Shown: positions 1-9,400 of the stretch, piece after piece
Layout: the number at the start of each line of letters is the position of its first letter
Numbering within the stretch: position 1 is the first letter of the stretch
Assembly (NCBI GenBank): GCA_021809185.1
Contig: JAKBAI010000015.1
Span: 1 to 43,847 of the forward strand
Length of the DNA stretch: 43,847 nucleotides
From: Planctomycetota bacterium
GTDB taxonomy: Bacteria > Planctomycetota > Planctomycetia > Gemmatales > Gemmataceae
Direction: 5' to 3'
Made by a program: the position numbers and the translations under genes
The notes under the pieces: model-generated
Databases searched by the model: none
What the model saw: the letters and a program-made list of their open reading frames with translations, nothing else
What the model was told of the DNA's origin: nothing

Positions 1-378
1 AAACCGTTGCAGCATAGCTATATGTTAATGGTAGTCATTCTGGGTTGGATTTTCTTTCGATCTGCCGATCTCGACCACGCTTGCCAGTATATCACTCAGT
101 TAATTCCCGGAACCACTAGCTTATATTCGTTTGCCGATTTCTGGAATCAAAAATTAGCCCTGACTTGGTGCTTCGGCATCATTGCATGTGTCCCCATATT
201 ACCTTGGACTCAAGAGCAAATATCTCGATGGAAAACAAATCATACGAAGCAGAAGGAAATGCTGTTGGAAACAGTAACATCCATGGCCTCGATGATCGGG
301 TTACAACTGATCATGTTTCTGGTCATCGTTCGCATAACCAGCGAAACGTATCAACCTTTCATTTACTTCCAGTTCTAA
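1..378 (+). CDS. MBOAT-family O-acyltransferase, C-terminal part (AlgI-like)
   Basis: The frame is open from the first base of the window and stops at 376-378, so this is only the last 125 or so residues of a longer gene. It starts near the stretch MLMVVILGWIFFRSADLDHA, which resembles the closing segment of MBOAT proteins of the AlgI/DltB type (hydrophobic helix, then WxFFR and a polar amphipathic turn). Another hydrophobic helix lies near the C-terminus. Known family members are polytopic membrane enzymes that pass acetyl groups across the membrane to exported polysaccharides. The catalytic His lies upstream, outside the window, so activity cannot be judged. The AlgX/AlgJ-like gene follows after 2 bases, which is the usual pairing and supports the call. 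The exact polysaccharide is unknown. Confidence 0.8.
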   Translation, partial: KPLQHSYMLMVVILGWIFFRSADLDHACQYITQLIPGTTSLYSFADFWNQKLALTWCFGIIACVPILPWTQEQISRWKTNHTKQKEMLLETVTSMASMIGLQLIMFLVIVRITSETYQPFIYFQF

Positions 379-380
379 AG

Positions 381-1565
381 ATGAAACAACTTACGATCAT
401 CCATTTACCATCACCCCCTCTCGCTCAGTCCCTACGTTGGCAAGGGATGGCCGATCGCCTGACGATTTTTCTTTTCTTTCTGGTAATTTTTGCACTGCCT
501 ATTGTTGGATTATTTATCAAGACCCCAGAAATCCCAGCTTACGAAAATCGTAAGCGAGCCGATTTCCCCCATATTCATTTGAAAAAGAACGATCTGAAAT
601 TGCTGCCGGATCAGCTCGAGATTTACCTGAACGATCGTATTGGATTCCGCGATAAACTGATGCAAATGCAAATCTGGCTCGATCGCGACCTGTTCCAAGG
701 TTCCTCCTCCAACAAAGTTGCTATCGGCCCTCAAGGTTGGTTATTCCTGAAGGAACAGACCCCCTTCGACCAACCGCATCCGCTACCCGAGCTGTTCGAA
801 AAACAGGTCCAGGATTGGTGCGATGAAATTGCCCGGCGACAGAATTGGCTCGAAAATCGTGGTCGGCACTATGTCCTTTTGATTGCTCCAGATAAACATA
901 CCATCTACCCCGAAGAACTGCCTAAGTGTTACCAGTACTGGGTCAAAAATTCCCTCTTAGATGCCCTGATTCAAAAAGCGAAGTCTCGGCATTTGCATGT
1001 GGTTGATCTGAGAGAAAATCTTTTAGCAATTAAAAACGAAAAACAGGTTTACTGCAAATTCGATACCCACTGGAACGATGAGGCTACCTGGTTGGCCTCG
1101 CATTCTCTCTTACAGCAATTTCAACAATGGTACCCCCAAATCGATAACCCCTCTCGCAGTGAATTTTATATGAAGATTGAACCGTTTGCTCAATTTGATT
1201 TGTATCGGCAATTGGGATATTCAGAAGTTGCTTCAGAACCGTATATAACCATTCACAAAAAACAATCGTCTGGCTTCGTTCGTGAATCGATTGAACTTCC
1301 TGCTAAAGATCTATCGCGATTTTTAACTTATCTCCCGGCAAGTCGATCAAAATCCCAAAATATAGCCAAACCGGCAAAACCTCGAGTACTATTTTTGCAT
1401 ACCTCTTTTGGCGCTCGAATTTTACCGATCTGGCAAGAGAGTTTACCAGAACTGATCAATATCCCAACCATCTGGTTTCCGAAGGAATTAATCGAACAAT
1501 ATTCCCCAGATATTGTCTGTGAAGAGATCGTCGAAAGGATGTTAAAACTGCCGGTTCCTCATTGA
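381..1565 (+). CDS. AlgX/AlgJ-like SGNH-type O-acetyltransferase partner
   Basis: A protein of about 394 residues. An upstream in-frame start at 165 would run deep into the MBOAT gene; the ATG at 381, two bases after that gene's stop, is preferred. Residues about 26-46 form one membrane helix (signal anchor), and the rest should be periplasmic. The family's catalytic pattern is visible: D228-T-H230 in FDTHWND, and a Ser in LHTSFGAR (S342). The conserved block WLFLKEQTPF and the segment LLIAPDKHTIYPEELP also fit AlgJ/AlgX/DHHW proteins. Known members finish O-acetylation of alginate or other exopolysaccharides together with an MBOAT channel. The 2-base spacing implies co-translation with the preceding gene. 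The role in polysaccharide modification is solid as a family inference; the substrate is not. Confidence 0.82.
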   Translation: MKQLTIIHLPSPPLAQSLRWQGMADRLTIFLFFLVIFALPIVGLFIKTPEIPAYENRKRADFPHIHLKKNDLKLLPDQLEIYLNDRIGFRDKLMQMQIWLDRDLFQGSSSNKVAIGPQGWLFLKEQTPFDQPHPLPELFEKQVQDWCDEIARRQNWLENRGRHYVLLIAPDKHTIYPEELPKCYQYWVKNSLLDALIQKAKSRHLHVVDLRENLLAIKNEKQVYCKFDTHWNDEATWLASHSLLQQFQQWYPQIDNPSRSEFYMKIEPFAQFDLYRQLGYSEVASEPYITIHKKQSSGFVRESIELPAKDLSRFLTYLPASRSKSQNIAKPAKPRVLFLHTSFGARILPIWQESLPELINIPTIWFPKELIEQYSPDIVCEEIVERMLKLPVPH

Positions 1566-1997
1566 ATAATGTTAATAAATAACTTTCAGAAGCAACTCTC
1601 CAAAGAAACACTCCAAAGAAATGGGAGAAATTGCGTTCGGAGCTTATCTGATAGGTTATTCTTGGTACAATCAATCGATTTCGAAATCGATATGTTACTA
1701 CGGTTGATCACAAAATGATCCCAATCAAATAGCTAGGAACTTAGTTTTTGATAGCTTACCTAAGTTGAAGTCCAGGAAGACCCAAAATCGGATGACTCGA
1801 GTTGAAAGCCATTAAACATCGACATTAAACATCGACCGGAAAAAAATGATTGAAACTTTGATTTCTATTAGATTCTCCCAATAATCGTAATAATTATAGA
1901 TGAAAGCTATCGAACTTTTTCCTTAAAATCTTTATAATAGAAGAAAAGCACGAATTCTGGGTCAACACCCCAAAAGTTTAAGGAATCGATAGTTGTT
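1566..1997. other. Spacer with palindrome and short direct repeat
   Basis: There is no convincing gene in these 432 bases. They hold an 18-bp perfect palindrome at 1674-1691 (separate entry) and a 13-bp direct repeat, ATTAAACATCGAC, twice at about 1812-1837. I saw no clear intrinsic terminator after the acyltransferase pair. Confidence 0.6.
1674..1691. promoter_or_regulatory. 18-bp perfect palindrome, possible operator
   Basis: The sequence ATCGATTTCGAAATCGAT equals its own reverse complement, with its centre between 1682 and 1683. It lies between the acyltransferase operon and exbB, about 300 bases before the exbB start. A binding site for a dimeric regulator is possible, but no -35/-10 pair is convincingly placed around it. 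ATCGAT seems common in this DNA generally, which weakens the case. Confidence 0.35.
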
Positions 1998-2900
1998 ATG
2001 AATACCGTATCGCACTTTTTTCTCAACGAGTGGTATTTTTCTGCTCCAATGACGTTAATGTCATTGATCGGAATCACTCTAGTTATTTGGCGAATCATGC
2101 TCAATAACAGTGCCAAAACCGCAATGGATGAATTTCTTCCTATTTTTCAGGAGGTTCTGGAAAAGAAGGGGGTCAATAACGGTCTGGCACTCTGTTTAGA
2201 AGAACCAGGAATCATTCCAAGAAAACTGTTTGCCTCCGCACTAGAAACAGCAAAGTTAGGCCCTGCTGCTATGAAAAGAGCAATGGCCAGTGCCCTCGAA
2301 TTAGAAATTATTCCTGAACTGAACTTCCTCCTAGCGCCAATCCTCGCTATTGCCAAGATTGCGACAATGGTCGGTCTGTTGGGAACCGTATTTTCTATGA
2401 TTAATACGTTCTCGGCGATTTCCGATGCCAAAGATAACCCAACTTCGGTTACAACCCAAGCAGGGTCGATCGGTCTGGCCCTTTTCGCTACGGCAATGGG
2501 ATTGATGACCGCTATTCCACTGGTTTTCATGCACGTGTTATTCAAAGATTGGATTGCACGATTTGAAGCCAAAATGAAATCCACAGCGCAGAAATTTTTA
2601 ATTCTCTACCAAAATATCAATCCAAAATTGGGAGATGAAGTCGTTCCACGAAATGTGGAAGAAAAAGGGAAGAAAGAAAAAGGGAAGAAAGAAAAAGAAA
2701 AAAAGGACCAACCGAATCGCTCCCGTGGCAAGGACGATTTTGATGATGATCGGGATCGGGATGATCGAGGGCGAGAGCGGGATGATCGAGGACGAGAGCG
2801 GGATCGGGATGATCGAGGGAATTCTAGAAGAGACGATTTTGATGACTTCGACGACAACCGCGATAACCGTAGAGGATCTCTAGGCCGTCCAGGACGCTAA
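1998..2900 (+). CDS. exbB: ExbB/TolQ/MotA-family proton channel subunit with charged tail
   Basis: A 300-residue inner-membrane protein. Three helices are visible at about 16-34, 108-135 and 157-180, the ExbB/TolQ topology with a large cytoplasmic loop between the first two. GLLGTVFSMINTF and GSIGLALFATAMGLMTAIP are the family's signature helices. Known members form a pentameric channel with ExbD/TolR and couple the proton gradient to outer-membrane work. From about residue 215 the protein carries a tail not found in standard ExbB: a Lys/Glu-rich run, then an Asp/Arg-rich run of DDRGRERD-type units. At the DNA level this contains near-exact 21-bp repeats (2760-2801). The tail is likely cytoplasmic and disordered. 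Two exbD genes follow downstream on the same strand. A weak AGGA lies about 13 bases before the ATG. Confidence 0.88.
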   Translation: MNTVSHFFLNEWYFSAPMTLMSLIGITLVIWRIMLNNSAKTAMDEFLPIFQEVLEKKGVNNGLALCLEEPGIIPRKLFASALETAKLGPAAMKRAMASALELEIIPELNFLLAPILAIAKIATMVGLLGTVFSMINTFSAISDAKDNPTSVTTQAGSIGLALFATAMGLMTAIPLVFMHVLFKDWIARFEAKMKSTAQKFLILYQNINPKLGDEVVPRNVEEKGKKEKGKKEKEKKDQPNRSRGKDDFDDDRDRDDRGRERDDRGRERDRDDRGNSRRDDFDDFDDNRDNRRGSLGRPGR

Positions 2901-2928
2901 CTAAATGCTAACTAAATGCGAGCTAAAT
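2896..2928. repeat. Short tandem repeat, 11-bp unit, about three copies
   Basis: GCTAACTAAAT occurs at 2896-2906 and 2907-2917, and in altered form (GCGAGCTAAAT) at 2918-2928. The first copy contains the exbB stop codon, so slippage here would affect only the 3' end and the spacer. The remaining spacer up to 3201 shows no gene. Confidence 0.7.
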
Positions 2929-3201
2929 GCAAATGTATGGACTAACGGGGATGTCGATGCTATGTGTTCTTCGGTCCGGAGCCGAAAGAATATGAGTAGA
3001 TATTTTTGTCGATATCAAGTATTGATTAAAACTAATGTTCAGTAATCCCCAAAACTTTCGACTCTAATTCAAGTTATATCGGTTTCATAAAATATCGGGA
3101 AACGGATTTCGATAAACCACTTAAAAGGATAGAAAATCGATCCTTAATGAAATCAGAATCCCCTTGTTTCCCTTTGTTTGCCATCATGGAGATAATACGC
3201 C

Positions 3202-3918
3202 TTGAGTACAACACCTAAAAGATTTGATATCTGGTTTGTTAAAGCAAACACGGTTCTCAAAGAAGTCCCGTATGAAATAGCAACCAACTATCTACAAACA
3301 GGACGGATTACCGCGGAAGATCGGGTTCGCGCGGAAGGGACAAAAGATTGGATCCTCGTTAAAAAAATGGATCTCTTATCTGCTTATTTACCTCGCACCG
3401 TTGAAGCGAAAGTATTTGATGAATCGGATGCTATTGAACCATTGGAGCTTGAAATCCCTTGGAAAAAAGGGCATGGGGAAGAAGATGACGATGTCGATAT
3501 GATACCCCTTATCGATATTAGTATGGTATTGCTGATCTTTTTTATGATGACAACCACGGTCGCTTCGATTTCTCGAATCAAAGTACCCGATGTTTCTAAC
3601 GCATTTAAAGTCGATTCCAATCCGGGAACGATTACGGTGCAGATCGATCTACTCAGCGACGAACGTATTGAATATGCCTTAGGGCTGGGTGCTGCGGCCC
3701 CCACACCTGATAGCGACCATCTAACGGAATCGCAGTTATTTTCTCGACTTGATGAACAATTTAAAGCGATGGGAACCCACTCTGCCAAAGTACGAATCGC
3801 CGCGCACCGCGATTTGACCTATGAAACCGTGAATCAAATCCTTAAAGGGATCGAAACTCGAAAGCGGAGTGGCGTATTGATCGATGATATTACCGTCGAG
3901 ACCGGGCAAAAACGATAG
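3202..3918 (+). CDS. exbD: ExbD/TolR-family protein with GYF_2-like N-terminal domain
   Basis: 238 residues from a TTG start at 3202, preceded by GGAG at 3188-3191. The ATG at 3186 is out of frame, so TTG is the best start. Residues about 7-65 (FDIWFVKANTVLKEVPYEIA to the TKDWILVKKMD region) resemble the GYF_2/DUF4339 type of cytoplasmic module, as an inference from the pattern W-x-V ... GRI-x-x-D-x-V-x-x-E-G-x-x-DW. An acidic linker follows, then one helix with MIPLIDISMVLLIFFMM; D105 matches the proton-carrying Asp of ExbD/TolR. Residues about 120-238 are the periplasmic domain. Together with the upstream ExbB this would make a TonB/Tol-type energiser. What it drives is not evident, as no TonB receptor is nearby. 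Confidence 0.86.
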   Translation: MSTTPKRFDIWFVKANTVLKEVPYEIATNYLQTGRITAEDRVRAEGTKDWILVKKMDLLSAYLPRTVEAKVFDESDAIEPLELEIPWKKGHGEEDDDVDMIPLIDISMVLLIFFMMTTTVASISRIKVPDVSNAFKVDSNPGTITVQIDLLSDERIEYALGLGAAAPTPDSDHLTESQLFSRLDEQFKAMGTHSAKVRIAAHRDLTYETVNQILKGIETRKRSGVLIDDITVETGQKR

Positions 3919-4047
3919 ATCATTTTCTTCCCTTACAAGGATATTCCGTAATATTAGAAGTTAAACTTAGAATCAACGACGAATGCACAAGACAACCATT
4001 ATCAGATAAAAACGAAGTCGGCTAGCAATTTGTATAGGCAAAGAGAT

Positions 4048-4677
4048 ATGAGCGCAATCTGGAAAGTCAAACGAGAAGGTTCAACTGTAATATCAGAATA
4101 CGAAAACCCCGCAGATATACTGGAAGGGTTTGCGGATGGCATTTGGTCCTCCACCGATGAAGTAATGGGGCCAAAAGAGTCTAGGTGGTCCAAATTAGAA
4201 ACCCATCCCCTTTTTGCAATCCCTATTGATGAGTACGAGCAAGGCAAATTGATGCCTGTCGAGGAAGAAACTCGCTTAGATATGAACCCTTTGATCGATG
4301 TTTCTCTCGTATTACTTATTTTTTTTATCTTAACTACTACTGTTGAAGAATTGCGCAAAGAATTACCTGCGCCGGTGGGGGAACCCGATAAAACAGAAGG
4401 GAAATCGATAACCGAAAAAGAGCTGAACGAGAATACTCTACGAGTGACGGCAGCAATGCAGGGGATGGAACCGATCCTAACTCTCGAATCGCAACAGATT
4501 CCATTAGACAATCTAGAGCAAGCCCTCAAAGCCAAAGTGAACGAGACCAACAAAAAATCGCTCGCGGTCGAGATTCAGCCGAATGTCCCTTGGGGGGTAT
4601 TCACTTTAATTCAGGATGCCGCCGCTGGTGCTGGCATTCAGGAAACTCTGCGAATCAATCGCCAGCAACCACCCTAA
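4048..4677 (+). CDS. exbD: Second ExbD/TolR-family protein
   Basis: 209 residues from the ATG at 4048. A TTG at 4030 is also in frame, but the ATG follows AAAGAG and is preferred. Residues 1-75 form a cytoplasmic region whose start (IWKVKREGST) and GPKESRWSKLETHPLF segment suggest a diverged copy of the module at the front of the previous ExbD. The helix MNPLIDVSLVLLIFFILTTT carries D84, the family's proton-carrying Asp. The rest is a periplasmic domain rich in charged residues. Having two different ExbD subunits behind one ExbB points to a heteromeric complex, as is common in planctomycetes and in some Tol/Exb loci. The spacer before it (3919-4047) shows nothing notable. Confidence 0.85.
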   Translation: MSAIWKVKREGSTVISEYENPADILEGFADGIWSSTDEVMGPKESRWSKLETHPLFAIPIDEYEQGKLMPVEEETRLDMNPLIDVSLVLLIFFILTTTVEELRKELPAPVGEPDKTEGKSITEKELNENTLRVTAAMQGMEPILTLESQQIPLDNLEQALKAKVNETNKKSLAVEIQPNVPWGVFTLIQDAAAGAGIQETLRINRQQPP

Positions 4678-4707
4678 CAAAGTGCGCGACATGAGGAGCC
4701 GATCATC

Positions 4708-5746
4708 ATGACCGAACCCGAAAAACCACTAGAGGGCGAGTTGATCCTCTACCAGACGACCGAAAGAAAGGTCCGAATCGAGGTGCTGTACAAAGCGGAA
4801 ACTTTCTGGCTTAACCAAAAGAAGATCGCTGAGCTGTTCGGTGTAGAAATTCCGACCATAAACTACCATCTAAAAGAAATTTACGCTTCGGGTGAATTGC
4901 AGATAGAGCCAACTATTAGAAAAATTCTAAGAGTTCAAACCGAGGGTAGCCGCGAGGTTCGCCGAGAAATCGAGTTTTACAATCTCGATGCCATCATCTC
5001 CGTTGGTTACCGGGTGAACAGCTCGCAGGCGACGCAGTTTGTTTCGCATCTGGGCGACTCAGACCTTGCGCGAATTCGTCAGCAAAGGATTTGTCTTAGA
5101 TGACGATCGGTTGAAGCTCAACAAGCGATTCGGCAAAGACTACTTTGACGAGTTGCTGGAACGAATTCGCGAGATTCGCGCTAGCGAACGGCGGTTTTAC
5201 CTCAAAATCACTGATATCTACGAACAATGCAGCATTGATTACGACAAGTCAGCGGAAATCACGCAGATATTCTTCAAGACCGTCCAGAATAAGCTGCATT
5301 GGGCGGTCACCGGTAAGACCGCAGCGGAGATAATCGCCGCCGAGCGGGCCGATGCGACGAAGCCCACGATGGGATTGACCACCTGGAAAAACGCTCCAGA
5401 TGGCAAGATTCTAAAAACCGATATATCGATCGCGAAAAACTATCTGATCGAGAAGGAGATCAAGGAGCTTGAGCGGATCGTTTCGATGTACCTGGACTAT
5501 GCCGAAAATCAGATAGGACGACAGATTGCGATGCGCATGGCGGACTGGGTCACCAAACTCGATGCCTTTCTGAAGTTCAACGAATATGAAGTGCTGACCA
5601 ACGCTGGTTCAGTAACCGCAGAAGTGGCAAAACGACTAGCTGAAGAAGAATACGCAACTTTCCGCATCGAGCAAGATCGCCGATTTGAAAGTGATTTTGA
5701 AAAAGAGGTCAAACGCCTAGAAACGAAAAAAGGCAAAAAGCCCTAG
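4708..5746 (+). pseudogene. RhuM-family protein gene, broken by a frameshift
   Basis: The first part (4708-5040) reads TFWLNQKKIAELFGVEIPTI to YRVNSSQATQF, and the second (from 5042) continues FRIWATQTLREFVSKGFVLDDDR to the stop at 5746. Together they match the continuous RhuM arrangement and would total about 345 residues, the usual family length. The break is an exact tandem GTTT GTTT at 5037-5044: removing one GTTT restores one frame. As written, translation from 4708 stops at 5103. RhuM proteins are named after a Salmonella pathogenicity-island gene and often sit inside restriction-modification loci; their biochemical role is unclear. A good Shine-Dalgarno (GAGGAG) precedes the ATG. Base composition looks richer in GC than the neighbours, consistent with transfer. 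A sequencing error or phase-variable slippage is the alternative to decay. Confidence 0.82.
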
Positions 5747-5757
5747 GATAACGGTAC

Positions 5758-6348
5758 ATGAAACTACAATTCGACCCTAACCAGATTTATCAGCACGACG
5801 CTATCGCCGCCGTCGCCGATCTTTTTGAAGGCCAGCCACGGGGAATGCCAGAATACACCGTTATCGATATGGGTACATCGAATGACGATGGCCTATATAC
5901 GGGTAAGTCCTGCACGGAAAACGGTGTCGGGAACAATTTGTTGCTAGCAACGGAAAAGCTGAAAGAGAACACTATTACCAACACTGCTGAGGAACTGAAC
6001 GAGCTGCACAAGCTTCTGGTGGACGGCATCAAGTACGAGAAGATCGGCGGCAATGGCTCGGAGGCCGAGCGGGAAATGCTGCTTTTCAAGAACGAGGAAC
6101 TGGTCAACTATCTGGATGCTCTCGCTGTGAGCAAGTCGCCTTATGAGTATGTCGTTTATGAATCGGAGGTCGAGAAGAATTTCGCCAAACGCCTTGACGA
6201 GCGAGAAGACATCCGCCTTTTTGTCAAGCTTCCTAGCTGGTTCGAGATCGACACTCCTATCGGCAAGTATAACCCCGATTGGGCGATCGTCAACTACTAT
6301 CAGATGCTGTACCTAGACAGTCCCACTTCTTCCAGCGATCGAATTTAG
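5758..6348 (+). pseudogene. Type III restriction endonuclease (Res) remnant with large internal deletion
   Basis: 196 residues, against about 900-1000 for an intact Res subunit. Residues 1-75 (MKLQFDPNQIYQHDAIAAVA onward) match the very start of Res proteins, before helicase motif I. Residues about 88-178 (DGIKYEKIGG, then YVVYESEVEKNFAKRLDERE and FVKLPSWFEIDTPIGKYNPD) match the segment leading into the C-terminal PD-(D/E)XK nuclease. The whole DEAD-type ATPase core is missing, with the junction near 5980-6020. The reading ends soon after NPDWAIV (D174), before the expected ExK half of the nuclease site. It therefore can neither translocate nor cut. It starts 11 bases after the rhuM stop, so the two once formed one island. 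No mod methylase gene is present. GC is visibly higher than in the flanking genes. Confidence 0.78.
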
Positions 6349-6456
6349 TGGATACCGTCAAATAATAACAGTAAACCATCTGAAATTTGTCATAAAATCG
6401 AAAATAGATATTGGCATAATGCAATCGATTCGAACCTTGGAATCATCCAATCCCTT

Positions 6457-9400
6457 TTATTTTTTTGGCTCCAAAAGCTTTTTCATGCCTTTCTTGCTTT
6501 CCTTTATTTCTTTCTTCGCTTTTCCTGCCAAACCACGGAGTTGATCCGCTTTCTGCTTCTCCCCTTTAAGTTCATACAATTCGATTAATCGATCGCGTGC
6601 TTCACCAACACGAATTTTAAAACGATTAGGAATCTGTTTTTCCTTGGCAACCAAACCTTCATAGCCTTCTAGTAAAAACGGTTTTGCTTCCTTTAATTTC
6701 TTCTGCCCCAGTAAACTGTAACCCAGCAGACTTTTGGTATTGTCTACTAACCAGGATGCCCCCATCTGCTCTTGGCGTATTTGTAAACAAATTCGCCATA
6801 CTCTTTCTGCTTTCTCGTATTCATTCACGAGGTCAGATGAGGATCCTAAATCGATTTTTTGCTTACTAAGCTGACCTATTCTATTCCCCCAGCTATTTTC
6901 CGAAAATGATAAATAGTCATCTACGAGCTGAATCGCCCGCTGACCTTCACCATCTTCCCGATACACTCTTGCTAAACTCATAAGAATATTAAGTGTATCG
7001 GGATGATCTTTCCCCTGCTTATCCTGTTGTATTGCCAGACAATCCTCGAACAACTTGATGGCTCGCTTCACCTGACCATCTCCTTGATATCCAATTGCGA
7101 GATACGTCATGGCAGTTATCGTAGCGGGATGCTTCTTACCTAACTTACTCTGCTGCAGGGCAAAACAATCTTCCCAAAGCTGAATCGCTCGCTGCTTTTG
7201 ACCATCAACTTGGTATTCCACTGCTAGCATATTCATAATTCCTATAAGCTCCTCGGGATGGTCTTTGGCAAACTTACTTTTAGCGATGGCCAGACTCTCC
7301 TCCATCAGAATAAAACTTCGCTGTATCTGACCATCGAGCCGATAGGCCCCCGCAAGACTATCCATCGTCTTTAACGTCTCGGCATGATCTTTGCCTAACC
7401 GATTCCTCTGGAGTACCAACAATTCCTCAAATAATTGGATGCTTCGCCTGACCTGATTATCCGTTCGATAGTCAACCGCTAAAGCATACATGGTAAATAG
7501 TATATCGGGATGATCTTTCCCCTGCTTATCCTGTCGTATCGCCAGACAGTCCTCGAGCAACTTGATGGCTTGCTTCACCTGACCAGTTCCTTGATATCCC
7601 ACAGCTAGATTCGTCATGGCAGTTAACGTAGCGGGATGCTTCTTACCTAACTTACTCTGCTGCAGGGCAAAACAATCTTCCCAAAGCTGAATCGCTCGCT
7701 GCTTTTGACCATCAACTTGGTATTCCACTGCTAGCGTATTCATAATTCCTATAAGCTCCTCGGGATGGTCTTTGGCAAACTTACTTTTAGCGATGGCCAG
7801 ACTCTCCTCCATCAGAATAAAACTTCGCTGCCTCTGACCATCGAGCCGATAAGCCCCTGCAAGACCATCCAACGTCTTTAACGTCTCGGGATGATCTTTG
7901 CCTAACCGGTTCCTCTGGAGTACCAACAATTCCTCAAATAATTGGATGCTTCGCCTGACCTGATTATCCGTTCGATAGGCAACCGCTAAAGCATACATGG
8001 TAACAAGTGTATCGGGATGATCTTTCCCCTGCTTAGTCTGTCGTATCGGCAGACAGTCCTCGTACAAAGCAATCGCTTGTTTCCAGTGTCGCTCGTCAAA
8101 ATATGAATAGGCAAGAAGGAGCATGGTATCCAAAGTATACGGATGATCTTTCCCCAACTTATTCTTTCTTAGCTTCAGACATTCCTCTAACAATGGTATA
8201 GCGCTCTTCGCCTGGTTCGCATTCCGATAGCCTAGCGCAAGGCCATACATCCCACCAAGAGTATCAGGATGATCTTTGCCTAATTTACTCTGAGTTATCG
8301 CTAGATAGTCCTGGAACATTTGGATTGCTCGCTCCTTTTGACCATCGGCATTATATACCCAACCAAGATTGTTCATGACCGTTAGAGTGGTGGGATGTTT
8401 CTTACCCAAGCTTTTCTGTAAATTGTGGTACAATTTCTCCAGCATTTCGACTGCTAGCGGAGTCATTCTTACTTCCATCAAGGTACTACCGAGTTGATTT
8501 TTGATCTTGGCGATGATCTCTGGATTGCCACGGTTTTCTTCCCCTTCGAGCTTCGCTACTACTTCCTCCAACCTCTTGATCAACTGTTGCTTTAATTCTT
8601 CCCCCGTTATCTCTTTGCCTGTATTCGCCTTCTGAAAATATAGTTCCTTCGAACTGGATAACAACGAACCGATTATCTCAAACCCTCTCTCCATCTGTCG
8701 TAAATTCTCTTCCACTTTCTTTTTCTGATTATCTGCTTTCAGTCTCTGGGTCTCCACCAACACCCTTTGTTCCTCCGCTATTGCTTGCTGTCTCTCCGCT
8801 TTCAGTCTCTGGGCCTCCGCTAACACCCTATGCTCCTCCGCTATCTCTTGCTGTCTCTCCGCTTTATGTCTCTGGGTCTCCGCTATCTCTTTCTGAGATT
8901 CTGCTATCGCCTTTTGCTCTAAAGTCTTTTGCTGTTGCACTATTACCAAGATCGTGCTCGATAGTAACAACACCATTACCGTTACCGCTAAGCCAAATGG
9001 CCAGCGATACCTCTTCACCATCTTGCTAAATTGATAGAGTTTAGATGGTGGGTGCGCTAACACCACTTCTCCATTCAAATATCTCTGCAAATCAGCTGCT
9101 AACTCTGCTGCGGATGAATAGCGCTTCTCTCGATCTTTGGCCAAGGCACGCAACACGATCCAGTTCAATTCCCGACTCAGATAACCACGCAATTGCGTTG
9201 CCCCTAACTGCCTCATCTCTCCTATCGCTCCGAATCTATCTTCCGGAATCAGGGATACTAAACTATTGGTTTCTGTGGATAGGATCACTTGCAATCGACC
9301 TAACAAATCTAAGCCTTTTAACTTGGTACGACATGGGGTTGTCCCGGTGAGTAGCTCACATAAGATTACTCCAAGGCTATAGACATCGGAACGGGTATCG

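Noticed and set aside
165..380. An upstream start for the AlgX/AlgJ-like protein at 165
   Set aside because: It would overlap the MBOAT gene by over 200 bases and add residues without family match; the ATG at 381 fits the operon spacing.
2606..2857. Ser/Arg-rich frame on the minus strand under exbB
   Set aside because: It is only the antisense reading of the exbB charged tail repeats.
5039..5746. A separate gene starting in the second half of rhuM
   Set aside because: Its first residues continue the RhuM family sequence from the preceding frame; the split is explained by the GTTT duplication, so it is one broken gene.
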